Shown piece by piece: positions 30,702 through 39,289 of a DNA stretch of 64,000 nt. The translations under genes and the position numbers were made by a program. The stretch is taken from positions 4,030,001-4,094,000 of the forward strand of contig NC_014217.1 in assembly GCF_000092925.1 (NCBI RefSeq), given 5' to 3'. Each line of letters opens with the position of its first letter. Positions within the stretch are counted from its first letter, which is position 1. The notes under the pieces were generated by a model that did no database searches, was not told the origin of the DNA, and worked only from the letters and a program-made list of their open reading frames with translations. The DNA comes from Ancylobacter novellus DSM 506. Its GTDB lineage: Bacteria; Pseudomonadota; Alphaproteobacteria; Rhizobiales; Xanthobacteraceae.

Positions 30702-31952
30702 TCAAATCCCCTGCGCGAAGCTGCGCGGGGCGGGGCTGACGATCTGCGTCGCGCCCCCTGAGATCTGCATGACCGCGAGGCCGCGCTGGTTGGTGCCGTC
30801 GGCGCGGAAGCGGAAGATGCCGTCGACGCCGGAGAAGCCCGACGGGTTCTGGATCGCCTGATCGGTGATGCCGGCTTCGCCATAGCTGTTCACCAGCGCC
30901 GCCATCAGCGACACGCCGTCATGGGCGAGGGCGGCGGTGCGCACCGGCTCGCGGCCGTAGCGGGCGCGGTAGCGCGCGGCGAAGGCGCGGAAGCCCGCCG
31001 GGTCCGGCGCGGCGAAGATGCCGCCATTCACCGAGGGCGCGGCGAACAGCTTCGGGTCGTCCCACAGGCCGGTGCCGATGAGCTGCTTGCCGTTAAGGTT
31101 CACCCCCGCGGCCGTCATCGCCTGCAGCACCTGCGGCACGGTGTCGGCGGCGTCGGGCAGGAACACCGCGTCCGCCTGCACCGCCGAGCCGGCGATGCGC
31201 CGTGCGGCCTCGGCATATTGCCCCGCCGCGTAGCGCTCCAGCCCGACGATGCGCCCGCCCACCGTCGGCACGGTCTCGCGGAAGGCGGCCTCGACCACCG
31301 AGCCATAGGCATTGTCCGGCACCAGCCCGACATAGGAGCGCCGGCCGGTGGAGGCGGCGTAGCGCACGGCGCGCTCGACATCGGTCTGTGGCAGGAAGCT
31401 GAGCAAATAGACGCCCTGCGTCGCGACATTGGTGTCGGTGGAGAAGCCGACGAGCGGCACGCCGCGCTGGCGCGTCACCTGGCCGGCGGCGGCCACCGAG
31501 TGGGCGAAGAGCGGGCCGAGGACGGCGCGCGCGCCCTCGTCGAGCGCCTGCTGGGCGGCGGCCTGCGCGCCCGGCCCGGTGCCGCCGTCATCCTTGACGA
31601 TGAGCCGGATGCGGGCGCCGGCGAACTCGGCCACCGCCATCTCGGCGGAATTGCGCAGCGCCTGCGCCACCGCCGCGGCATTGCCGCTGGCGCCGAGTGG
31701 CAGGATGAGCGCGACCGGCGTGCCGGTGCCAGCCATGGCGTTGGGATCGGGCAGCGGCTCGGACGAGGGGAGCGCGGCCTGCGGCGGCGCGGAATCGAGC
31801 GTGGAGCCACAGGCGGCGAGCCCGACAGCGGCTCCCGCCGCGCCGGCGGCGAGCAGGAAGCCGCGACGGGTCGCGCCATGCGCCGCGCCGCGTGTCGCCT
31901 CGCGCGCCGGGCTGCGGATCTCGGCCGGCGCGGATATGTCCTTCTCGCTCAT
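30702..31952 (-). CDS. Penicillin-binding protein activator, LpoA-like lipoprotein (periplasmic-binding fold)
   Basis: The 416-residue protein has a twin-arginine-like signal ([20 protein letters not shown]) ending in a lipobox LAAC with cysteine 48, so it should be a lipoprotein. The remainder is a type I periplasmic-binding fold, with VALILPLGASGNAAAVAQAL at about 78-97 and VVEAAFRETVPTVGGRIVGL. The same group includes branched-chain amino-acid receptors. Position next to rsmI and yraN parallels lpoA-yraN in E. coli, favouring a PBP1A activator role over nutrient uptake; this remains inference. It is divergent from rsmI. Confidence 0.85.
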   Translation of the reverse strand: MSEKDISAPAEIRSPAREATRGAAHGATRRGFLLAAGAAGAAVGLAACGSTLDSAPPQAALPSSEPLPDPNAMAGTGTPVALILPLGASGNAAAVAQALRNSAEMAVAEFAGARIRLIVKDDGGTGPGAQAAAQQALDEGARAVLGPLFAHSVAAAGQVTRQRGVPLVGFSTDTNVATQGVYLLSFLPQTDVERAVRYAASTGRRSYVGLVPDNAYGSVVEAAFRETVPTVGGRIVGLERYAAGQYAEAARRIAGSAVQADAVFLPDAADTVPQVLQAMTAAGVNLNGKQLIGTGLWDDPKLFAAPSVNGGIFAAPDPAGFRAFAARYRARYGREPVRTAALAHDGVSLMAALVNSYGEAGITDQAIQNPSGFSGVDGIFRFRADGTNQRGLAVMQISGGATQIVSPAPRSFAQGI

Positions 31953-32137
31953 TCGGGCTCGTGGTTCGGCTCGGATGGTGCGCCTGCCATCCGGCCGACG
32001 TTGTCCCTTTGTAGGACGGCGGGGCGCGCCCTGTCACCTCGTGACCGGCCGGTGACGGGCGCTGCGCCGACATATCCACGCCGCACGCGCCCGCCGGGCA
32101 TGACGCCGCCGGCCGCGCGGCCTAGAATGACGGCGCC

Positions 32138-33055
32138 ATGAACGCTCCCACCGAGGCGGCCAGCCGCCGTTCCTTCCGCATCGCCGGCCACAGCCTTCCC
32201 GCCGCCCGGCCCGAGCGCGGGCTGCACATCGTCGCCACGCCGATCGGCAATCTCGGCGACGTCACGCTGCGGGCGCTGGAGACGCTGGCCGGGGCCGACC
32301 TCATCGCCTGCGAGGACACGCGGATCACGCGGCGTCTGCTGGATCGTTACGGCATCGAAACGCCTCTCGTCGCCTATCACGACCACAATGCCGAGCAGGT
32401 GCGCCCGCGCCTGCTGGCGCGGCTGGAGGAAGGCGCGGCGGTGGCGCAGGTGTCGGATGCCGGCACGCCGCTGATCTCCGATCCCGGCTACAAGCTGGTG
32501 GAAGCGGCACTCGCCGCCGGCCACCGCGTCATCCCCGTTCCCGGCGCCTCGGCGAGCCTCGCCGCGCTGGTGGCGGCGGGGCTGCCGACCGACCGCTTCT
32601 TCTTCGAGGGCTTCCTGCCGCCGAAGAGCGGGGCGCGGCGCAACCGCCTCGCCGAGATCAAGACGCTGCCGGCGACGCTGGTGATCTACGAGACCGGCCC
32701 GCGCCTGCCCGAGAGCCTCGCCGACCTCGCCGACGTGCTCGGGCCGCGCCCGGCGGCGGTGTGCCGCGAATTGACCAAGAGCTTCGAGGAGGTGCGACGC
32801 GGCCCGCTCGACGCGCTGGCCGCCCATTACGCCGAGGCCGGGGCGCCGAAGGGTGAGATCGTGCTGGTCGTCGGTGCGCCGCTGGAGGAAGAGGCGCGCG
32901 AGGAGGATGTCGACGCGGCTCTCCGGCAGGCGCTGGCGACGCTCTCGGTCAAGGACGCGGCGGCGGCGGTGGCGACCGCCACCGGCCTGCCGAGGCGCAC
33001 CATCTATGCCCGCGCGCTCGCCTTGCAGGCGGGCGATGCAGGGGACGATGACTGA
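32138..33055 (+). CDS. rsmI: 16S rRNA (cytidine-1402-2'-O)-methyltransferase
   Basis: Methylates the 2'-hydroxyl of C1402 in 16S rRNA. The 305-residue protein belongs to the tetrapyrrole-methylase fold, with GLHIVATPIGNLGDVTLRAL (about 28-47), DLIACEDTRITRRLLDRYGI, and the SAM-binding AQVSDAGTPLISDPGYKLVE near residue 105. A C-terminal extension with KDAAAAVATATGLPRRTIYA resembles a helix-turn-helix. It overlaps yraN by eight bases and faces the LpoA-like gene. Confidence 0.96.
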   Translation: MNAPTEAASRRSFRIAGHSLPAARPERGLHIVATPIGNLGDVTLRALETLAGADLIACEDTRITRRLLDRYGIETPLVAYHDHNAEQVRPRLLARLEEGAAVAQVSDAGTPLISDPGYKLVEAALAAGHRVIPVPGASASLAALVAAGLPTDRFFFEGFLPPKSGARRNRLAEIKTLPATLVIYETGPRLPESLADLADVLGPRPAAVCRELTKSFEEVRRGPLDALAAHYAEAGAPKGEIVLVVGAPLEEEAREEDVDAALRQALATLSVKDAAAAVATATGLPRRTIYARALALQAGDAGDDD

Positions 33056-33410
33056 GCGGCGCCGCGCCGCCTTCACCCGCGGCCTCGACGCCGAGGCGGC
33101 GGCCGCGGCGCTGTTCGAGGCGCAGGGATTCGAGGTCGTCGCGAAGCGCGTGCGCACGCCGCGCGGCGAGATCGACCTGATCGTCGCCCGCGAGGGGCTC
33201 CTGGTCTTCGTCGAGGTGAAGGCACGCGCCAGCCTGACGGTGGCGGCCGAATCCATCCTGCCGCGCCAGAGGCGACGCATCGCCGGGGCGGCGGAGATCT
33301 TCCTCGCCCGCAACCCGTCTTATGACGGCTTCGACATGCGGCTCGACGTGGTGCTGGTGGCGCCCGGCGCCGCGCCCATGCACCTGCCCGGCGCCTTCGA
33401 CGCCGAGTGA
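33048..33410 (+). CDS. yraN: YraN family protein (UPF0102, endonuclease-like)
   Basis: The 120-residue protein has the restriction-endonuclease-like core of UPF0102: [20 protein letters not shown] followed by [10 protein letters not shown], with the D...E-x-K metal-binding pattern. The activity of the family is not established. The ATG at 33048 overlaps the rsmI stop and gives the expected start [16 protein letters not shown]. Genome order rsmI-yraN is widely conserved, and the adjacent LpoA-like gene repeats the E. coli neighbourhood. Confidence 0.92.
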   Translation: MTERRRAAFTRGLDAEAAAAALFEAQGFEVVAKRVRTPRGEIDLIVAREGLLVFVEVKARASLTVAAESILPRQRRRIAGAAEIFLARNPSYDGFDMRLDVVLVAPGAAPMHLPGAFDAE

Positions 33411-33519
33411 CGTCATTGCGATCGTGCAAGATCGGGCGCGTGGCGCCCCGCCCCGCGAGCGGCTAGACAAGAGGGGACATGCCGCGCCGCGCGTGGCCCC
33501 TCCTGTTCCGGGACGCCCC

Positions 33520-34464
33520 ATGAGCCTCAACGTCGCCGTCCAGATGGACCCGATCGACCGCATCAACATTGCGGGCGATTCCACCTTCGCCCTGCTGCTG
33601 GAAGCGCAGGCCCGCGGGCACAGGCTCGCCTACTACACCACCGACCGCCTCGCCCTGCGTGACGGCGAATTGTTCGGCACCGTGCAGGACCTCGAGGTCC
33701 GCGACGTGAAGGGCGAGCATTTCACCCTTGGCGAGGCACGCCGCGTGCGGCTCGACAGCTTCGACGCGATCCTGATGCGGCAGGACCCGCCCTTCGACAT
33801 GAACTATGTCACCGCCACGCACCTCTTGGAGCGCATCCACCCGAAGACGCTGGTGGTGAACGACCCCGCTCATGTGCGCAACGCGCCGGAGAAGATCTTC
33901 GTCACCGAATTCCCCGATCTGATGCCGCCGACGCTGATCACCCGCGACCTCGAGGAGATCAAGGCGTTCCGCGACGAGTTCGGCGACATCGTGGTCAAGC
34001 CGCTCTACGGCAATGGCGGCGCGGCGGTGTTCCGCCTCACCCGCGACGACCTGAATTTCGGCTCGCTCTACGACCTGTTCGCCACCACCTTCCGCGAGCC
34101 CTGGGTGGTGCAGCGCTTCATCCCCGAGGTGAAGCACGGCGACAAGCGCATCATCCTGGTCGATGGGGAGTTCGCCGGCGCGGTCAACCGCGTGCCGAGC
34201 GAGGGCGACCTGCGCTCCAACATGGTGCGCGGCGGCGCGGCGAAGGAGACGGACCTGACCCCGCGCGAGAAGGAGATCTGCGAGCGGCTCGGCCCGCATC
34301 TCAAGCGCATGGGCCTCCTCTTCACCGGCATCGACGTGATCGACGGCAACCTCACCGAGATCAACGTGACCTCGCCGACCGGCATCCGCGCCATACGCCG
34401 GCTCGGCGGCGCCGATATCGCGGCGCTGATCTGGGACGTGATCGAGGCCAAGCGGCGCGGCTGA
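33520..34464 (+). CDS. gshB: Glutathione synthetase
   Basis: ATP-grasp ligase adding glycine to gamma-glutamylcysteine. The 314-residue protein starts [20 protein letters not shown], contains [20 protein letters not shown], the ATP-grasp loop [20 protein letters not shown], and the C-terminal metal-binding [20 protein letters not shown]. The ATG at 33520 is chosen from the family N-terminus. It follows yraN in the same direction after 109 bp. It converges on the DUF1150 gene, and the hairpin in the gap has its T-run on the other strand. Confidence 0.97.
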   Translation: MSLNVAVQMDPIDRINIAGDSTFALLLEAQARGHRLAYYTTDRLALRDGELFGTVQDLEVRDVKGEHFTLGEARRVRLDSFDAILMRQDPPFDMNYVTATHLLERIHPKTLVVNDPAHVRNAPEKIFVTEFPDLMPPTLITRDLEEIKAFRDEFGDIVVKPLYGNGGAAVFRLTRDDLNFGSLYDLFATTFREPWVVQRFIPEVKHGDKRIILVDGEFAGAVNRVPSEGDLRSNMVRGGAAKETDLTPREKEICERLGPHLKRMGLLFTGIDVIDGNLTEINVTSPTGIRAIRRLGGADIAALIWDVIEAKRRG

Positions 34465-34470
34465 GCGGCC

Positions 34471-34507
34471 GACAAAAGAAAAGGCCCGGCCGTCGGCCGG
34501 CCGGGCC
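34471..34507 (-). terminator. Intrinsic terminator of the hsp20-DUF1150 unit
   Basis: On the minus strand, the stem GGCCCGGCC/GGCCGGGCC (34499-34507 with 34483-34491) is followed by the T-rich tail TTTTCTTTTG. The tail is downstream of the leftward DUF1150 gene. On the plus strand no T-run follows, so it is a one-sided terminator. Confidence 0.85.
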
Positions 34508-34534
34508 CATATCCCATTCCTAGGGTGCGTGCGG

Positions 34535-34819
34535 TCAGTGCACGCTGAGCGTCACCAGCTCGTTCTGCGTCGCGCTGGCGATCGCCGCCTCGCGGCTGTC
34601 GGTCAGCATGATCGGCGTGCCGTCCGCCGCGTGCAGGGTGAAGAGCTGCAGTCCCGGCGCGAGGTGCGCCTGCGGGAACATCTCGGCAGCGTCCTCCGAG
34701 CGGATGGAGCGCACATAGGCGATGCGGCCGTCACCGAGGCTCGCGAAGGCCTCGGGGGTCAGGGCACCAGCGAGAGCGGCACCCGTGGCAGGTCCGGTGA
34801 TCTGGAATTCGTTCGTCAT
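34535..34819 (-). CDS. DUF1150 family protein
   Basis: The 94-residue product starts MTNEFQITGPATGAALAGAL and continues PEAFASLGDGRIAYVRSIRS, then LFTLHAADGTPIMLTDSREA. This matches the small alphaproteobacterial DUF1150 family, whose function is unknown. The ATG at 34819 has a GAGGAG ribosome binding site; a GTG at 34843 is less well supported. It lies 48 bp downstream of the small heat-shock gene and ends at a good terminator, so the two are probably co-expressed. Confidence 0.87.
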   Translation of the reverse strand: MTNEFQITGPATGAALAGALTPEAFASLGDGRIAYVRSIRSEDAAEMFPQAHLAPGLQLFTLHAADGTPIMLTDSREAAIASATQNELVTLSVH

Positions 34820-34867
34820 GGTCCACGACTCCTCGTTACTCACTGTCGAGACCGGCTTCGGGTGCCC

Positions 34868-35290
34868 TCACTCGTCGGTCGCAATGGTGATACGCCGAAC
34901 GACGCGTTCCGGTTCCGGCCGAACAAGGTCGACCGACAGCAGACCGTTCTTCAGATCGGCGCCGAGCACCTTCATGCCGTCGGCCAGCACGAAGGTGCGC
35001 TGGAACTGACGGGCGGCGATGCCCCGATGAAGATAGATCCGCTCCGGCTCCTCGACCTGCCGGCCGCGGATGACGAGCTCCTTCTCCTCCACCGTCACAT
35101 CCAGCTGGTCCCGGGTGAAACCGGCGACCGCCAATGTGATGCGGAGCCTGTCCGGCTGGCCCGGCAGCACCACCCGCTCGACATTGTAGGGCGGATAGCC
35201 GTCGGAGCCTTTGACGACGCGGTCGAGCGCTCGCTCGACCTCATCGAAGCCGAGCAGGAAGGGGCTCGACAGCGAGGGAATGCGTGACAT
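34868..35290 (-). CDS. Small heat-shock protein Hsp20 (IbpA-like)
   Basis: Holding chaperone of the alpha-crystallin family. The 140-residue protein opens MSRIPSLSSPFLLGFDEVER and has the alpha-crystallin domain from about residue 35: YPPYNVERVVLPGQPDRLRI, LAVAGFTRDQLDVTVEEKEL and LHRGIAARQFQRTFVLADGM with the conserved A-x-x-x-F-x-R-x-F pattern. The ATG at 35290 has a GGGAG ribosome binding site. It is probably heat-inducible, but neither a ROSE thermometer nor a clear sigma-32 promoter was recognised upstream. Confidence 0.95.
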   Translation of the reverse strand: MSRIPSLSSPFLLGFDEVERALDRVVKGSDGYPPYNVERVVLPGQPDRLRITLAVAGFTRDQLDVTVEEKELVIRGRQVEEPERIYLHRGIAARQFQRTFVLADGMKVLGADLKNGLLSVDLVRPEPERVVRRITIATDE

Positions 35291-35477
35291 GCTCCCAAAG
35301 TCCTCGTCTAGAAGCGACTTTGCGTGATGGGACCCCACAAGGGCATCCCGTTGAGTGAGCATATGGGCGGGGGTGCGGGGGTGCGCAAGAAGACACCGCC
35401 GTGCACGGCGGAAAAACGCCGCGCGCGACCTAAGGCCGGCCGCCAAGGGCCGGGGCAATCGGCAAGACTGCGGGTTT

Positions 35478-36560
35478 TCAGGCGGCGTGGCGCTCGCCGT
35501 TCACGCCGAAATGATCGAGATAACGGGGGTTTATCCGCTCGATCGGCAGGACGATCAGCACGTCGGTGGTGCCGAACTGGCGGTCGACCACGGCGCCGCG
35601 GCCGATCTGCGCGCCGAGCCGCAGATAGCCCTTGATCAGCGGCGGCAGCTCGACGAGCGCCGCCTTGGTGTCGATCGCCTCCACCGCCATCAGGTCCATC
35701 GCCGCGGCGTTCCTCGGCAGCGCGTCGGCCGACCACTCCGGGTCGGTCGGGGCGAAATGGTGCAGGAAGGCGAGCGGGCGGGCGAGCGAGCGCGGGTCGA
35801 CGCCCTCGAGGCTGGCGCAGCCGAACATCACGTCGATGCGGTGGTGGCGGACATAGGCCCAGATGCCGTGCCAGAGCAGTTCCACCGTGCGCTTGTTGCG
35901 GTAGGAGGAGAGCACGCAGGAGCGGCCGAGCTCGAGGAAGCGCCGGTGCGGGTGGCGCGCCAGCAGCGGGGCGATGTCGAACTCGCCGGCGGTGTAGAAG
36001 CCGCCATGGCGGGCGGCGATCTCCTGGCGCAGCAGGCGGTAGGTGCCGACGACGCGCGGCACGCGTTTGCCGCGCACCATGCGGCAGGAATCGTGGTCGA
36101 GCACCAGGAGGTGGTCGCAGAAGCCGTCGAAGGCGTCGAAGTCGCGCCGGGCGAGCCGCATGGCGGCGGCGGGGACGGCCGACATCTCCTCGTAGAACAC
36201 CTCGTAGCGCAGGCGCTGGGCGCGGCGCACATCGGCCGCGGTGACGGCGAGGCGCACCTCCAGCGGGCCGATGCGGCCGAGCGTCACCGGGCCGCGGTCG
36301 CTGCGGCTCTCGCGGTGGCGCAGGCCCGAATAGGAGCGCAGCGCCGGCATGAAGCGCGAGGGCGTGAAGGCCGCCGGAACGAGGCGCAGCGGCTCTATCC
36401 TGGCGCGCTGGTCCTTTGCGTGATCCTTGGCGCGCTCTTCCGTGGCGCGGGGCTTGGGCGTGAAGGGATTGAGCAGGCTCGGCTTCAGGAAATTCCGCAG
36501 CGCCGAAGCGCCCGCGGCCGGCGCCGCCTCGACATTCCCGTCGGCGAGCATTTGCGTCAT
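35478..36560 (-). CDS. OlsB-like N-acyltransferase (GNAT, Acetyltransf_5)
   Basis: The 360-residue protein has a variable proline/basic N-terminus (about 1-95) followed by a domain typical of L-ornithine N-alpha-acyltransferase and hemolysin-type proteins: VRRAQRLRYEVFYEEMSAVP, DAFDGFCDHLLVLDHDS, and FLELGRSCVLSSYRNKRTVE. OlsB makes lyso-ornithine lipid using acyl-ACP. Here the partner olsA (PlsC-like acyltransferase) is not adjacent, so the exact lipid product is uncertain. The N-terminal extension is longer than in typical OlsB. It is transcribed as a single gene. Confidence 0.8.
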   Translation of the reverse strand: MTQMLADGNVEAAPAAGASALRNFLKPSLLNPFTPKPRATEERAKDHAKDQRARIEPLRLVPAAFTPSRFMPALRSYSGLRHRESRSDRGPVTLGRIGPLEVRLAVTAADVRRAQRLRYEVFYEEMSAVPAAAMRLARRDFDAFDGFCDHLLVLDHDSCRMVRGKRVPRVVGTYRLLRQEIAARHGGFYTAGEFDIAPLLARHPHRRFLELGRSCVLSSYRNKRTVELLWHGIWAYVRHHRIDVMFGCASLEGVDPRSLARPLAFLHHFAPTDPEWSADALPRNAAAMDLMAVEAIDTKAALVELPPLIKGYLRLGAQIGRGAVVDRQFGTTDVLIVLPIERINPRYLDHFGVNGERHAA

Positions 36561-37049
36561 GAACAGCCCCTCAGCCCGGTCGCATTATAGCGATTTGTGA
36601 CAAGAATCACATTTCTCGGACGCTCATGTGACAGAGCGTGACCGGCAGGTCGGGACATGCCGTTGCGGCATGTGGCGGACGGTGCGGCCGATGACGGGGC
36701 GTGCCGGAGAGGCCTCGGGACGGCGCTTCGGGTTGCCATCCCGCCGGACTCTCTTCGGAAAAGCGGCCCAGCCTGGGAGTCCCGCTCTACACCGTCATCC
36801 CGAGGTGCGAGCCCACGGGTCTTGCCTTCGGCAAGCCCGAGGACAGGCCACGAGCCTCGAGGGATACTCGTCAGCGTACACCAAGGCGAACATCCTTCGA
36901 GGCCCGGCCCGAGGCCGGGCACCTCAGGATGAGGGGCATCGGAATGATGTGAGTTCCCTGTCTCACCCTCGCGATAAGACCGTCCAAAGAGTGCCAACAG
37001 AAGGGTCGGCATTCCGGCCGAGGCAGGTCCTCCCGCCACGGCCCGGCCC
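36561..37049. other. Intergenic region upstream of the OlsB-like gene
   Basis: This 489-bp gap lies between comM/yifB and the OlsB-like gene, both leftward. It holds one family C repeat (36792-36934) and should contain the promoter of the OlsB-like gene in its left part. I see no credible coding sequence; apparent frames run through the repeat. Confidence 0.6.
36792..36934. repeat. Intergenic palindromic repeat, family C copy 2 (long form)
   Basis: Arms CCGTCATCCCGAGGTGCGAG and GGGCACCTCAGGATGAGG, with an inner pair around GAGCCTCGAGGGAT / ATCCTTCGAGGCCC. Two extra short palindromes (CTTCGGCAAG region and GGCCCGGCCCGAGGCCGGGC) make it longer than the other two copies. Confidence 0.8.
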
Positions 37050-38582
37050 TTACGCCGCGGCGGCGGTGCGGTCGGCGGCGGTGCGGTAGGCCAGCGCCTC
37101 GGCGAGATGGCCGCGGCTGACCGTTTCGGCTCCGGAAAGATCGGCCAACGTGCGCGCCACCCGCATGACGCGGTGATAGCCGCGCGCCGACAGCCGCATG
37201 ATCCGCGCCGCCTCGGTCAGCAGCGCGGTGCCGGCGGCGTCGGGCGCGGCGATCTCCTCCAGGATCGGGCCGCTGGCCTCGGCATTGGTGAACAGATCGG
37301 GACGGCCGAGCGCGAGGAAGCGCTCGCGCTGGAGCGCCCGCGCCTCGGCGACGCGGGCGGCGACCGCGGCGCTCGGTTCGGTGGGGCCGGGGCGCACGAG
37401 GTCGACGGCGGAGACCGAGGGCACGTCGAGATGCAGGTCCACCCGGTCAAGGAAGGGGCCGGACAGCCGGCCCTGATACTCGGCGGCGCAGCGCGGGCCG
37501 CGCGCGCAACTGTGGCCGGGTTCGCCGGCACGCCCGCAGCGGCAGGGGTTCATCGCCGCGACCAGCTGGAAGCGGGCGGGATAGGAGATGCGGTGATTGG
37601 CGCGGGCGATCACCGCTTCCCCCGTTTCCAGCGGCTGGCGCAGCGAATCCAGCACCGCCGGGGCGAATTCCGGCAATTCGTCGAGGAACAGCACGCCGTT
37701 ATGGGCGAGGGAGACCTCGCCGGGCCTTGCCCGCATGCCCCCGCCCACCATCGCCGCCATGCTGGCGGAATGGTGCGGGGCGCGGAACGGCCGCCGGCTG
37801 GTGAGCGCCCCGCCCTGCAGCGCCCCGGCGACCGACGCGATCATCGAGACTTCGAGCAGCTCGCCCGGGGTGAGCGGCGGCAGGATGGAGGGCAGGCGCT
37901 GCGCCAGCATCGACTTGCCGGCCCCCGGCGGGCCTGAGAGCAGGAGGTTGTGCCGGCCGGCGGCGGCGATCTCCAGAGCGCGCTTGGCGACTTCCTGGCC
38001 CTTCACCTCGGCGAGGTCGGGCAGAACCGACGTGCCCGGCTCCAGCCGCGGCTCCGGGCGCGAGAGCATCTGCCGTCCGGCGAAGTGATTGACCAGTTGG
38101 ATCAGGGAGAGGGGCGCCAGCACCGGCATGTCCGGGCTCGCCCAGGCGGCTTCCGGGCCGCAGGCGGCGGGGCAGATCAGCCCATGGCCGCGTGCATTGG
38201 CGCCGATGGCGGCGGGCAGCACGCCGGCGACCGGGGCGATGCGCCCGTCGAGCGCCAGCTCGCCGACCACGGTGAAGCCGTCGAGCGCGTCCGCCGGCAG
38301 GGCGCCGATGGCCGCCATCAGCCCGAGCGCGATAGGCAGATCATAATGACTGCCTTCCTTCGGCAGGTCCGCGGGGGCGAGATTGACGGTGATGCGCCGC
38401 GCCGGCAGCGCGAGGCCGGAGGCGATGAGCGCGGCACGCACCCGCTCCTTGGCCTCGGTCACCGCCTTGTCGGCGAGCCCCACGAGGTTGAAGGCCGGAA
38501 GGCCCGGGGAAACCTGCACCTGAACGTCGACCGGGCGTGCCTCGACACCCTCGAACGCCACCGTCGCCACGCGCTGGACCAT
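37050..38582 (-). CDS. comM: ComM/YifB family Mg-chelatase-like AAA+ ATPase
   Basis: Hexameric helicase that promotes branch migration during natural transformation in species where it has been studied. The 510-residue product has the N-terminal LonC-like domain (MVQRVATVAFEGVEARPVDV), Walker A LLSGPPGAGKSMLAQRLPSI near residue 214, Walker B NGVLFLDELPEF near 294, and a cysteine-rich patch PCRCGRAGEPGHSCARGPRC. The C-terminal domain ends YHRVMRVARTLADLSGAETV. Whether this organism is competent cannot be told from the window. Confidence 0.94.
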   Translation of the reverse strand: MVQRVATVAFEGVEARPVDVQVQVSPGLPAFNLVGLADKAVTEAKERVRAALIASGLALPARRITVNLAPADLPKEGSHYDLPIALGLMAAIGALPADALDGFTVVGELALDGRIAPVAGVLPAAIGANARGHGLICPAACGPEAAWASPDMPVLAPLSLIQLVNHFAGRQMLSRPEPRLEPGTSVLPDLAEVKGQEVAKRALEIAAAGRHNLLLSGPPGAGKSMLAQRLPSILPPLTPGELLEVSMIASVAGALQGGALTSRRPFRAPHHSASMAAMVGGGMRARPGEVSLAHNGVLFLDELPEFAPAVLDSLRQPLETGEAVIARANHRISYPARFQLVAAMNPCRCGRAGEPGHSCARGPRCAAEYQGRLSGPFLDRVDLHLDVPSVSAVDLVRPGPTEPSAAVAARVAEARALQRERFLALGRPDLFTNAEASGPILEEIAAPDAAGTALLTEAARIMRLSARGYHRVMRVARTLADLSGAETVSRGHLAEALAYRTAADRTAAAA

Positions 38583-38714
38583 TCCCGCCCCTCGCCGAAT
38601 GCCTCCGCGGATGGTGCCAGATTAAGGTCTATCGGCGCCGCGTCAAGAACATTTAGCGAACATTTGCCGCGAATGACGCAGCGGAATGCGCCGTAGCGGC
38701 ACGGCACCTTTTCG

Positions 38715-38729
38715 ATAGAAGAATTCTAT
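38715..38729. promoter_or_regulatory. LysR-type regulator binding motif upstream of the fds operon
   Basis: ATAGAAGAATTCTAT fits the symmetric LysR-type box ATAG-N7-CTAT (T-N11-A), extended by G/C on each side to GATAG-N7-CTATC. It lies about 87 bp before the fdsG start. In other bacteria fds operons are controlled by a LysR-type regulator (FdsR), but none is encoded next to this operon. Confidence 0.6.
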
Positions 38730-38815
38730 CAAGGCACGGAACACCTGAATTGATTTCAGTTTCGCCGCGTACGATCCTTTCGTTTGGAAAAATCCAAAAG
38801 AAGGCACGGGAGAAA

Positions 38816-39289
38816 ATGCCGCATTACGAACCTTGGAGCGAAGAGCGCGCCCGCGCGGTGATCGAGGAATTCTCTCACCTCGAAGGCCCGCTGATGCCGA
38901 TGCTCCATGCGGTGCAGGAAACCTTCGGCTATGTGCCGGAGGCCGTCGTGCCCATGCTCGCCGAGATGCTGAACATCTCCCGCGCCGAAGTCCATGGCGT
39001 GGTCACCTTCTATCATGATTTCCGCCACGAGCCGGCCGGCCGCCATGTGCTGAAGCTCTGCCGTGCCGAGGCCTGCCAGGCGGCGGGCGGCGATGCGCTG
39101 GCCGACCATGCCGAGCACCGGCTCGGCTGCAAGCTCGGCGAGACGACGGCCGATGGCCGCGTCACCGTCGAGCCGATCTACTGCCTCGGCCTGTGCGCCA
39201 CCGCGCCGTCCGCCATGCTGGACGGCAGGATCGTGGCCCGGCTCAACGAGCGTCGCCTCGACGCGCTGATCGCGGAGGCGCAGTCGTGA
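38816..39289 (+). CDS. fdsG: NAD-dependent formate dehydrogenase, gamma subunit
   Basis: Small iron-sulfur subunit of the soluble molybdenum formate dehydrogenase, homologous to NuoE. The 157-residue protein holds a thioredoxin-like [2Fe-2S] domain with ligands in LKLCRAEACQAAGG and IYCLGLCATAPSAM, and the N-terminal helical part RAEVHGVVTFYHDFRHEPAG. The ATG at 38816 follows a GGGAG ribosome binding site; further upstream codons are in the leader. It overlaps fdsB by four bases and begins the fdsGBA-fdhD-fdsD operon. Confidence 0.96.
   Translation: MPHYEPWSEERARAVIEEFSHLEGPLMPMLHAVQETFGYVPEAVVPMLAEMLNISRAEVHGVVTFYHDFRHEPAGRHVLKLCRAEACQAAGGDALADHAEHRLGCKLGETTADGRVTVEPIYCLGLCATAPSAMLDGRIVARLNERRLDALIAEAQS

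Noticed and set aside
35291..35400. Possible ROSE-type RNA thermometer before hsp20
   Set aside because: The typical U-U/C-GCU segment pairing with the ribosome binding site is not clear; a nearby TCGCT alone is insufficient.
36792..36934. Repeat copies considered as a CRISPR array
   Set aside because: Copies are single, far apart and palindromic, without regular spacers or cas genes.
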